Part shown: piece by piece, positions 22,125 to 34,631 of the stretch
Layout: every line of letters begins with the position of its first letter
Position numbering within the stretch: the first letter of the stretch is position 1
Assembly: GCA_963989245.1 (NCBI GenBank)
Contig: OZ022348.1
Location: forward strand, 32,731,454 to 32,795,453
DNA: 64,000 nucleotides
Origin: Nansenia antarctica
Taxonomy: Eukaryota; Chordata; Actinopteri; Argentiniformes; Microstomatidae
Direction of reading: 5' to 3'
Notes under the pieces: model-generated
What the model was told of the DNA's origin: nothing
Database searches by the model: none
The model's input: the letters and a program-made list of their open reading frames with translations, nothing else
Position numbers and translations under genes: made by a program

Positions 22125-25100
22125 ATGGACCATGCAACAGGAGCTCAACTGATTGCTGAGGCACTGAGAACTCAGGTACAATCAATGGTTTGTCCTTAGT
22201 TTAGTTTAGTTTAGTTTAGTTTAGTTTAGTTAAGTTAAGTTTGTGCAATCACAATGTGATCCGCTCTTCTGTGTCCTTGCGTTGACTCAACAACCTGATC
22301 TCCGTGTGAATGAAGTGGGCCAGAGGTCATGCAGATGCAGCGTTGCATTGACAACTGGGCCAAGAGTGACATGCATTAGTATGATGGTTATTGAGTACAT
22401 TCACTCCCTAGTATGAATCTACATCCCTTATCTTTGTGTACATTTTGTAAAAGCTGACGCTATAGAATATGATATGAATTTGCAATGTATTCAGTGTATC
22501 CAAGGAAAATGCCAAATCATCATATCTCTGCAGAATGTGGAATACATGTTCGGAATAGTTGGTGTTCCAGTCATAGAAGTGGCCATGGCAGCTCAGGCAG
22601 CAGGAATCCACTATGTCGGTATGCGGAATGAACAAGCGGTAAGCCACCTTTATGCCTCAGATTGTCATTTCATGAAAGTGGTTTTGGATGCACATTGACT
22701 ATGATGATGTATCATCCCAACAGGCTTGTTATGCTGCATCTGCGGTTGGATACCTCACTGGACGGTATGAGCGCAATAATAGATTGAGTTTTTATTCGTA
22801 AGAATATCTGTAATGGATATCTTCTACGTTAGTGTGTCTCACGCACCATGTCATGTTCTACTGCCATCTCCATCTCCAGGCCAGGGGCCTGTCTGGTTGT
22901 GTCAGGACCTGGACTCATCCATGCGCTTGGTGGAATGGCCAACGCCAACGTCAACTGCTGGTATGACTTCACAAACAGAAAACCTACTTGTTGTTTTCTT
23001 TCATCTGTCTTGAAGCCGTTTAGATGACATGTCAGTCTGGGTCATCTTCTCTCTGCAGGCCTGTGGTGGTTATCGGCGGCTCCTCTGATCAAAACCAAGA
23101 AACGACAGGAGCATTTCAAGAGTTTCCTCAGGTATTGCACTGTTCTCTTTTCAGTTTTTTTCCAGAATGAGTTGCTTCCCTTTAATCAGGGGGCGGCGGT
23201 AGTCTAGAGGTCGGAGAGGCCGGTTAGCAATCGGATGGTCGCTGGTTCGATCCCCTCCTCAGGAGGGAGCTGAATGTACCCTTGAGCAAGGCACTTAACC
23301 CCTAATTGCTCCAGGGGCGCCGACTATGGCTGACCCTGTGCCTAGAGCAAAAAATACCAAATTCCAACAATTGACTGACATATTGCATGGAAATAAATTA
23401 TTGATGTATTTATTCTACCAGGTGGAAGCCTGTCGCCTCTACAGTAAGTTCTCTGCTAGGCCCAGCAGCCTGCAGGTCATCCCCTCAGTCATTGAAAAGG
23501 TAGAGGGTCTATTTCTATTTTTCTGTCTAGTCCACTTCTTAACAATGGTCCATCTCACTCTGTTGCATTAAGATGGACATTCGGTATCACTTGGAACTAT
23601 TGACTGATTTCTGACCCTTACGATGAAAATCCTTAGCTTTGCTTTTCACAACTACTGTCCATCTCCAAACCTGATCCTACGGTTTGGTCTGTCCATCTAC
23701 ACACCTGATCCTACGGTTTGGTCTGTCCATCTACACACCTGATCCTATGGTTTGGTCTGTCCATCTACAAACCTGACACTATGTTTGGTCTGTCCATCTA
23801 CAAACCTGACACTATGTTTGGTCTGTCCATCTACAAACCTGATCCTACGGTTTGGTCTGTCCATCTACACACCTGATCCTATGGTTTGGTCTGTCCATCT
23901 ACAAACCTGACACTATGTTTGGTCTGTCCATCTACAAACCTGACACTATGTTTGGTCTGTCCATCTCCAAACCTGACACTATGTTTGGTCTGTCCATCTA
24001 CAAACCTGACACTATGTTTGGTCTGTCCATCTACAAACCTGACACTACGTTTGGTCTGTCCATCTACAAAGCTGACACTACGTTTGGTCTGTCCATCTCC
24101 AAACCTGACACTACGTTTGGTCTGTCCATCTACAAAGCTGACACTACGTTTGGTCTGTCCATCTACAAACCTGACACTATGTTTGGTCTGTCCATCTCCA
24201 AACCTGACACTACGTTTGGTCTGTCCATCTACAAACCTGACACTACGTTTGGTCTGTCCATCTACAAAGCTGACACTACGTTTGGTCTGTCCATCTACAA
24301 AGCTGACACTACGTTTGGTCTGTCCATCTACAAACCTGACACTACGTTTGGTCTGTCCATCTACAAACCTGACACTACGTTTGGTCTGTCCATCTACAAA
24401 GCTGACACTATGTTTGGTCTGTCCATCTACAAAGCTGTCACTATGTTTGGTCTGTCCATCTCCAAACCTGACACTACGTTTGGTCTGTCCATCTACAAAG
24501 CTGACACTACGTTTGGTCTGTCCATCTACAAACCTGACACTATGTTTGGTCTGTCCATCTCCAAACCTGACACTACGTTTGGTCTGTCCATCTACAAACC
24601 TGACACTACGTTTGGTCTGTCCATCTACAAAGCTGACACTACGTTTGGTCTGTCCATCTACAAAGCTGACACTACGTTTGGTCTGTCCATCTACAAACCT
24701 GACACTACGTTTGGTCTGTCCATCTACAAACCTGACACTACGTTTGGTCTGTCCATCTACAAAGCTGACACTACGTTTGGTCTGTCCATCTACAAACCTG
24801 ATCCTATGGTTTGGTCTGTCCATCTCCAAACCTGACACTACGTTTGGTCTGTCCATCTCCAAACCTGACACTACGTTTGGTCTGTCCATCTACAAACCTG
24901 ACACTACGTTTGGTCTGTCCATCTCCAAACCTGACACTACGTTTGGTCTGTCCATCTACAAACCTGACACTACGTTTGGTCTGTCCATCTCCAAACCTGA
25001 TCCTATGGTTTGGTCTGTCCATCTCCAAACCTGACACTACGTTTGGTCTGTCCATCTCCAAAGCTGACACTATGTTTGGTCTGTCAATCTACAAACCTGA

Positions 25101-28100
25101 TCCTATGGTTTGGTCTGTCCATCTCCAAACCTGACACTATGTTTGGTCTGTCCATCTACAAACCTGACACTATGTTTGGTCTGTCCATCTACAAAGCTGA
25201 CACTATGTTTGGTCTGTCCATCTACAAACCTGACACTACGTTTGGTCTGTCCATCTACAAAGCTGACACTACGTTTGGTCTGTCCATCTACAAACCTGAC
25301 ACTACGTTTGGTCTGTCCATCTACAAAGCTGACACTACATTTGGTCTGTCCATCTACAAAGCTGACACTATGTTTGGTCTGTCCATCTACAAACCTGACA
25401 CTACGTTTGGTCTGTCCATCTCCAAAGCTGACACTACGTTTGGTCTGTCCATCTACAAAGCTGACACTACGTTTGGTCTGTCCATCTACAAACCTGACAC
25501 TATGTTTGGTCTGTCCATCTACAAACCTGACACTACGTTTGGTCTGTCCATCTACAAAGCTGACACTACGTTTGGTCTGTCCATCTACAAACCTAACACT
25601 ACGTTTGGTCTGTCCATCTACAAAGCTGACACCACGGTTTGTCTCTCCTAGGCGGTGCGCACCAGCATGTACGGCCGTCCAGGTGCCTGTTATGTGGACA
25701 TTTCTGGCGACATGGTTAATGCTACAGTGGACAGGAGCAAAGTGAGGTTTGTTTCCGCCATGGTAACTTATTACTGATACAGTGCCCTGCGTAAAGTAAT
25801 GGGACAAGCATTTATTTTCTTCTTTTGGCTTGACACTCCAAAAGTTTGGATTTGAAATCAAACAATTACGATAAGGTTCCTTCCATTGACACGTCTTTGG
25901 TCCTCATGTTGACAGACACCGACAGCAAAACTCCAAATGCAAAAAAAAAGAGGCGTAAATCCATTTGAGAGCCAAAAGAGTAGAAAATGCTTTACTGTGC
26001 CGTTACTTCTGCACTGTAACTTCTGCACTGTTAGGGTTAGGATTAAAGGAAAAGTGATTTGGATTTCCGTTTGCTCACTTTTGGCGCTTTTCCATTGAAA
26101 GCATTCCGTCAAAATGCAGCACTATCATGCACAGATCAGCCTTAAAACATGTCACTTTAACAGGGATTAAAGTTCTCCTTCGCTACGACGGATTTCCGTC
26201 AATTTATTCCAAGTTGCGACGGATTTATTCCAAGTTGCGACGGATTTTACCTGGTGTAATATGATTTGTAGTGGCATACAATCTATTTTGATGTTGGTAT
26301 TAGGTATATAAATGATATATAATAGCCTATATAGCCTACATATAGGCCTTTATTGGCTACAACTATGCGACAGTAACAGAGCGGGGTGCACTGACGCTGA
26401 ACCCCTCATAGTGATAAGTAGGTGGACAATGCGTGGTGCTGAAATAGCCGACATGCGGTGTGTGGTTTGAAAAAAGTAACGCCAGCTCAGTAAATCATTC
26501 AAACTTAATGTTTACTTATAGGCTATGTGAATGTGACTGCACCACACATGTGAACAGTAACAAAGCAAATGCAGTTTAATTTTATGAAAAACATTGACAA
26601 CAAAATCGGCGGAAAAAAAAAGCTGAATCCGCTTAGCCTATATGCTCCTGAAACGACAGAGCAAACACGCTACATTACTATGGATAATAATTACAATGAG
26701 CCATTCATTAAAAATAGCAAAAATAATATTAGGCTATTAAATCTCACTTAATGAGAAAACTGGCATCTCCCATCGGTCACTATCTGGTGATATGGACGTC
26801 TTTGAGTGTCTAGAAAAGCGCTAAAGTCGAATGTATTATTATTATTTATTATTATTATGGACGTCACTTTAATCCGGCAGTTCTCAAGGTTTTTATGCAC
26901 CAATCGATTCCTCTAGCGCGTCTTTATCGCATTCATTGACGAAAAGGACGACTCGCATGTATAGGTGGAAGGGAACATTCATTGTGAGCACGTAAAGTGT
27001 GAGTCTCTCACAACGGCTTTGCATTGATGAAACCAGGTAGGATGAACGTATAGTTCACTGTCCATTCCTCTTTAAGTGCCCTGTTTCCACCATCAACTTT
27101 CCTCTTTAGACCTTTGGAGAGTGACATGATGTTTCTCTTGCTAGCTAGCAGGTTAAATGTTTAGCTAACTTCACCCGGCACGCAAACAACCAATCCAATA
27201 ATAATGTGACCATGTAAATCTGGGAGGAGGGGGGAATAATTATCAGAATAAAAGTATGTTCTCTGGAAGAGCTGTACAACACACGCTGCCTCAGGAAGGC
27301 CTCCAAGATCTCCAGAGACCCATCCCACCCTGGGTACGAACACTTTGCTCGGCTGCCCTCGAACAGGCGGTTCAGGACCATGTTCGCAAGGACAAACAGA
27401 CTGAAGCTCAGCTTCTACAGCAAAGACCTAGGTTCTAGGCCCTGGACAATCTAGACAATTTGATGGCAGCTACTAGATTGAAATCAAGTGCAACACGGAA
27501 ACACAACTGTGAACATTTCAAACCTGCAAACTGCGACACTTTAAATGAATGTGCAATAACACTATGTGCAATATGACAACCCTCGGGTACATAAGGTTCA
27601 GAGAATAGGAAATGTTAGAATAGGTATAGCATAGCATAGAGTACAGCACAGTGTTTTATTTGTATAGTATAGTATAGTGGATAGTGTACATAGCCTTTAT
27701 TTATGTAAACCAGCTCTTTTCCCTTCTTGTTTTTAGTTTTTTCTTTTTTTCCTAGCACCAGGGGAGCTCCCCCTCCCAAATTTCGTTGTTTGGTACCTGT
27801 ACTATATCAATGACAATAAAGACCATTCATTCATTCATTCATTCATTCATGTTAAATAATTATTAGAATAAGTTAGGCTGCGCTACATCGTCAGTCCACA
27901 CATTTATTATTCAAAACTATGGAAAAGGGTGAAACTACGTTTCAATGTTGTTGAGAATCACAACACAAACTCGCTAGTCAAGCCAAAATACTGCAGCGAA
28001 ATGGATTGGACTGCTACCTAGTTAACTAGAACACTACTTTACATTGTTAGCAGGCTCACAAATTAAGCCGTGTTAGTTGAATAGCGATGTGTCATTGATT

Positions 28101-31100
28101 TTCTACAACGCGGAAATGTGTTCACATTTTTCGAAAGAAAAGTCAAAGCATTAGAACGTAGAACGGAAAATCGCACGCACGCTATGCGCACGGAAAGCCA
28201 CTGGCCCCGATTTGGCCAGAATTTTTTTTTCCGGCAGGAGATTTTTTTTTTGCTTTAATCCCTGCTTTAAGTGCCTGTTACTTGCCGCTTTCAGTTCTTT
28301 GAGTTCACTAAGAGAGGCCTTCAGGTGGTGTGTGTTCACTAAGAGAGGCCTTCAGGTGGTGTGTGTTCACTAAGAGAGGCTTTCAGGTGGTGTGTGTTCA
28401 CTAAGAGAGGCCTTCAGGTGGTGTGTGTTCACTAAGAGAGGCCTTCAGGTGGTGTGTGTTCACTAAGAGAGACCTCCAGGTGGTGTGTGTTCACTAAGAG
28501 AGGCCTCCAGGTGGTGTGTGTTCACTAAGAGAGGCCTTCAGGTGGTGTGTGTTCACTAAGAGAGGCCTTCAGGTGGTGTGTGTTCACTAAGAGAGGCCTC
28601 CAGGTGGTGTGTGTTCACTAAGAGAGGCCTTCAGGTGGTGTGTGTTCACTAAGAGAGGCCTCCAGGTGGTGTGTGTTCACTAAGAGAGGCCTTCAGGTGG
28701 TGTGTGTTCACTAAGAGAGGCCTTCAGGTGGTTTGTGGTGCAGTCAAGTGGATTGACAGTCGTTTTTAAACGTCCTTTCTCTCGGCAGAGTCGTGCCCTG
28801 TTGTCCCCCCCCTCCAGTAAGTTTGGCGGACCACCAGGCTATCACAGAAGCTCTTACTGTCTTGAAAGGGGCCGAAAGGCCTTTACTCATCATTGGCAAA
28901 GGTAACATAAAAACACAGATCCACATCTGAACAATCATGACCTGACTTCCCCTATCACCTATGACACACTAACACACTGATATGATGATGATGATGATGA
29001 TGCAATAGAAGTAGAAGACCGTCATGAAGGGTCAGGGTAATGTCGCCCCCTACAGGTGCAGCCCATGGACGGGCAGAGAGGGCTCTGCGGGAGCTGGTGG
29101 AGGTGTGTGGCCTGCCCTTCCTGCCCACCCCCATGGGTAAAGGGGTGCTGCCTGACGACCACCCCAACTGTGTGGCTGCCGCTCGCTCCAGGTCAGCCTC
29201 TCCCCCCTGCCTTACCAGCCTAATATTCATATTCATTTCATATTCAACATGATTTAAAAGCTTCCACTTTACCATAGAAGATATCAACATGTAGTCGTGT
29301 AGAAACTTCACCAGATATTTTTCAACAACAACGACATCTCGTTTTTCTTGATTTTCTTTCATTTATTTCCCTCTTTGGCCCAATCCCATTCAAAATGTTT
29401 ACCCCTACCCCTCGTTTTGGAGTGCTACTTTTCTGCTAGGCTCTCAGAACAGAGGAACAGAGTTAAGGGACAACCCTTCAAGACCCTGATATATCATCAG
29501 CAGTGGCGGGCGGTGCATTTCACACCTAGGCCTTCAGTGATGTCCGACACATTCCTACCTGAATTATTCTACCTCTTAATACCATCGTTATGACGCCATG
29601 GCTCTAGAAACTAGACAGAAACACAGTATAACCGGGCGTTGCATCACCTTAACATAGTCAGACAAGTACAACAGAGTTATATTAATATTTCCGAAGCATT
29701 TTTAATCAATAAATCCGCATTTACAATGAAGAGTGTTAAACTAACATCTTTAAGATCGCTACATTACCCACGTCTGTCGTCTCGTCCACCATAATAGCGA
29801 CAAAGGGTGCCTTTTTAATCTCCATTTTGATCTCTTCTTCCATCACTTCAGCAATAGCAAAAATCAGGTCGTTTTGTATTTTGCCTGACGTCCCAGTAAA
29901 CACTTTGTTTGTGGACAGGTGGTAATGTAAATCTGGGTTGTTTTCAGCCAGAAAAGAAAGAAGCTCAACGTAGTTTCCTCTGTTTGTGGACTTGGCGCTT
30001 TCATTGTGTCCCCTAAATGAAAGTTATTGTTTACCCAAAAACAGGACACAATCGATCAGTATTATCGATCAGTCAACGAAAGCTTTCGTTGTAAGGCTCC
30101 GTTTCCCTGCGCACTTTCAAAAGTTTCACATCTACCGGCATAGTTCCGCATCTCAATAGTGAATATCAATAGTGCGTATCAATAGTGCGTAGCAATAGTG
30201 CGTATCCAATCAAAAGACGTGCTGGGTGCTGACATCATTGAGCCTTACAGCAGGCGCCGTTGTTGCTTTTGCTCGCATCTACGTAGGTTTACTAGGTACG
30301 CCACAGGTTTTCTCGTTCCAATGTTAAGTTACAGGTCGAATCCGCAGCACCGTTTAATGTGAAGGCGGGCAGATTTTTGAGCCCCCTAGCAACACATTTT
30401 GATTGGATAAAAGCTCTAACATAAAGGCCAGCCCTCCAAATCTCAATCGGAGACTGGAAGCAGCGCAACCAAGAGGAAAGCTATGAAATGAAGAGAATAG
30501 ACTATGGGGAATCATTAATACATATTTGTGGAAAATATATATTAAAATAAAATGTATATTCTGATGATGTTTAGGCCAGCAGAGAAGGCCTTGCTGGCCC
30601 TGACGGCACACCACTGATCATCAGTAGTATCATAGTAAAAGCATGGACGCTCGCGATTCGCTCACAGCTTAAGTTTCACGCTATCAATCCATCAAACAAG
30701 TCATCAAATAAAAAAGAACAATGCTTCATTATCAGGCCAGTTCATGACAGAATAGCGGTGCTCTGTAGGCTAGTAACGCGTGCTCCTACCCTGCCAGTCT
30801 GCACTGATATTAGAGGAGCGGTAACAACAGTGCAACAACTCTGCGACTGGACTTTAGTTACATTTCGGGCGTCATATGCCATCAAATGGGGGAAATGCGA
30901 CATGGAAATATGTACAAATGCGGGACTGTCAGGCACAAATCACAAATCAGCCTTAACGTAACGTTAGCTAGCTAGCTAGTGACATCGGCATACTAGCCCT
31001 ACCCCTACGCGTGAACGCGCGAAGCGGAGGGCCAAAGAGGTGAATTGGGATAGGGCCTTTTGTCTTTTTCCCTATTTGACACTGTGCTCTCTGTGTCCTC

Positions 31101-33759
31101 TCTCCCTCTATCCTCTCTCTGTATCCTCTCTCTCTGTATCCTCTCTCTCTGTGTCCTCTCTCTGTATCCTCTCTCTGTGTATCCTCTCTCTCTGTGTCCT
31201 CTCTCTGTATCCTCTCTCTCTGTATCCTCTCTCTCTATCCTCTCTCTCTCTCTGTATCCTCTCTCTCTGTATCCTCTCTCTCTGTATCCTCTCTCTCTAT
31301 CCTCTCTCTCTCTCTGTATCCTCTCTCTCTGTATCCTCTCTCTCTGTATCCTCTCTCTCTGTATCCTCTCTCTCTGTATCCTCTCTCTCTGTATCCTCTC
31401 TCTCTATCCTCTCTCTCTCTGTATCCTCTCTCTGTATCCTCTCTCTCTGTATCCTCTCTCTGTATCCTCTCTCTCTGTATCCTCTCTCTGTATCCTCTCT
31501 CTCTGTATCCTCTCTCTCTGTATCCTCTCTCTGTATCCTCTCTCTCTGTATCCTCTCTCTGTATCCTCTCTCTCTCTGTATCCTCTCTCTGTATCCTCTC
31601 TCTCTCTGTATCCTCTCTCTCTCTGTATCCTCTCTCTCTGTATCCTCTCTCTGTGTATCCTCTCTCTCTGTATCCTCTCTCTGTGTATCCTCTCTCTCTG
31701 TATCCTCTCTCTCTCTGTATCCTCTCTCTCTCTGTATCCTCTCTCTCTGTATCCTCTCTCTGTGTATCCTCTCTCTCTGTATCCTCTCTCTCTGTATCCT
31801 CTCTCTCTGTATCCTCTCTCTCTGTATCCTCTCTCTCTGTATCCTCTCTCTCTGTCTCCTCTCTCTGTATCCTCTCTCTGTATCCTCTCTCTGTATCCTC
31901 TCTCTGTATCCTCTCTCTCTGTATCCTCTCTCTCTGTATCCTCTCTCTCTGTATCCTCTCTCTGTATCCTCTCTCTGTCTCCTCTCTCTCTGTATCCTCT
32001 CTCTGTATCCTCTCTCTCTGTATCCTCTCTCTCTGTATCCTCTCTCTCTGTATCCTCTCTCTGTATCCTCTCTCTCTGTATCCTCTCTCTGTCTCCTCTC
32101 TCTGTCTCCTCTCTCTCTGTATCCTCTCTCTGTATCCTCTCTCCCTGTATCCTCTCTCTGTCTCCTCTCTCTCTGTGTCCTCTCTCTGTATCCTCTCTCT
32201 CTGTATCCTCTCTCTGTCTCCTCTCTCTCTGTGTCCTCTCTCTGTCTCCTCTCTCTCTGTATCCTCTCTGTATCCTCTCTCTGTATCCTCTCTCTGTATC
32301 CTCTCTCTCTGTATCCTCTCTCTCTCTGTATCCTCTCTCTCTGTATCCTCTCTCTCTGTATCCTCTCTCTGTATCCTCTCTCTGTATCCTCTCTCTCTGT
32401 ATCCTCTCTCTCTGTATCCTCTCTCTGTATCCCCTCTCTCTGTATCCTCTCTCTGTATCCTCTCTCTCTGTATCCTCTCTCTGTATCCTCTCTCTGTATC
32501 CTCTCTCTCTGTATCCTCTCTCTCTGTATCCTCTCTCTGTATCCCCTCTTTCTGTATCCTCTCTCTGTATCCTCTCTCTCTGTATCCTCTCTCTGTCTCC
32601 TCTCTCTGTATCCTCTCTCTCTGTATCCTCTCTCTGTGTCCTCTCTCTCTGTATCCTCTCTCTCTGTATCCTCTCTCTCTATCCTCTCTCTCTGTATCCT
32701 CTCTCTGTATCCTCTCTCTGTCTCCTCTCTCTCTCTGTATCCTCTCTCTGTATCCTCTCTCTCTGTGTCCTCTCTCTGTATCCTCTCTCTCTGTGTCCTC
32801 TCTCTGTATCCTCTCTCTCTGTATCCTCTCACTCTCTATCCTCTCTCTCTATCCTCTCTCTGTATCCTCTCTCTGTATCCTCTCCCTGCCACGGCCGTGA
32901 CGTCCAGAGCTTTGCTCCAGGCAGACGTGGTGGTCCTGTTCGGCGCCAGGCTCAACTGGATCCTCCACTTTGGCCTTCCGCCCAGATTTGACCCTCACGT
33001 CAAGGTCATCCAGGTACGTCAGGGGTAGATTTGACCCTCACGTCAAGGTCATCCAGGTACGTCAGGGGTAGATTTGACCCTCACGTCAAGATCATCCAGG
33101 TACGTCAGAGGCTGGTCACGCAGACTTCGGTGCCAGTACTCAAGCTGTAAAAGAAAATCAGGGGGGATGGTGGATTTTATCATATGGGGAAAATTCTTGC
33201 ATCCCCACAGCGTCAGTGACTTCAGTGTCAGTGACTTGGTAAAAATGTCATTGCATGTGTGTATTTTACTCAATATGCGCAAAACTAAATGTTGAAATAG
33301 CAGTAATACCACGTTCATTGATAAAATGACATACGGGATGGAAAGGGGGGATGGCCGTTTTAGGGGGGATGATTTTGATGTTTTTTATTTCAGGGGGGAT
33401 GCCATCCCCCCTCATCCCCCCTCAACTCGAATGCTGGTCGGTGCACTGCGGAAGTTCATTGTGGTTGTAAAAAAGAATGTTAGGGGCGTGTGTGTGTGTT
33501 TGTGCTCATTCATACTGTAGGTCTATAGGCTCACATTCATAACAAGACTGTACAAGACTCCTTTGTACAGTAAGTCTGTGGTAGTCGTGTGTAGGGATGC
33601 CATAGCTGCCTTAGTGCTGTAAATCTCTGTCCAAGCTAAAAGGGAACAGACATGTCAGACATCTATATGCAGCATTAGCATGGTGTGGTGGTGGCGGTGA
33701 TGGTGGCTGGGGATTTCTGGTGCTGTGTGTGTGTGTGTGTGTGTGTGTGTTCGTGTGTG

Positions 33760-33823
<64 letters not shown>

Positions 33824-34565
33824 CTCCAGGTCTGGCCTCGCCTCTACTCCAGCTGCTGTTATGTGTTTCCACATGGTTGTTTCTGTGTGTAACTCCTGGT
33901 ATGTTGTAGTAACACAGCTGGTATGTTGTAGTAACACAGCTGGTATGTGTCTATATCCAGGTTGACCTTTGTGCTGAGGAGATGGGGAACAATGTGAGCC
34001 CTGCTGCAGCTCTCCTTGGGGACATCAACGCTGTCGTTACTCAGGTACATATACACTAGTAGTATGAACAACTTTTCCTGTTAGAATCGTATTCTCAATT
34101 CCTACTAAGGAATGTATGCTGGCAGTTGGATTATCTAGGGGCAAAATAGGCCTGTACTGACTTTATTTTGTTTCATAATGTTTTTCAGACTTTCTCATAA
34201 TTTTTTGGTCTTAATTCTTTTAGCTCCTGGAGCGTGTTCGACAAGACGGGTGGACATATGGAGCCGATACAGAATGGTGGACGACACTGAAAGAGAAGAT
34301 TGCGTCCAATGCGACGATATCAAAGGCGTGTATCTATTATATATTTTTTGTGATCAAATGTTTTTTATTATTTTCTTTTTTCATTCATTTAGTTTATGTT
34401 AGTATTTATAAACACATTGTTTTTCTTTTCCTATTCTCCCACCAAATTCTAGGGTTAGAATGCTCTGTCTTGTTCGTCATTGCGAATAGGTTTTGATTCT
34501 CTGTCTCTCTCTCTCACTCTCACTCTCTCTCTCTCTCACTCTCTCTCTCTCTCTCACTCTCTCTC

Positions 34566-34631
<66 letters not shown>

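Noticed and set aside
23852..25861. Several 200-380 codon frames on both strands
   Set aside because: 33-bp intronic array; frames exist on both strands with no conserved ends.
29377..31057. Larger element with GGCCCAATCCCATT / GAATTGGGATAGGGCC ends enclosing the hAT
   Set aside because: The ends look inverted and the CCCCTACCCC words are suggestive, but no target duplication was found and the match is short; not listed as a feature.
31040..33028. Three overlapping frames of 510-660 codons (Leu/Ser/Tyr/Pro)
   Set aside because: Simple repeat of CTCTCTGTATC in HACL1 intron 9. Only the final 106 bases (32908-33013) are real exon.
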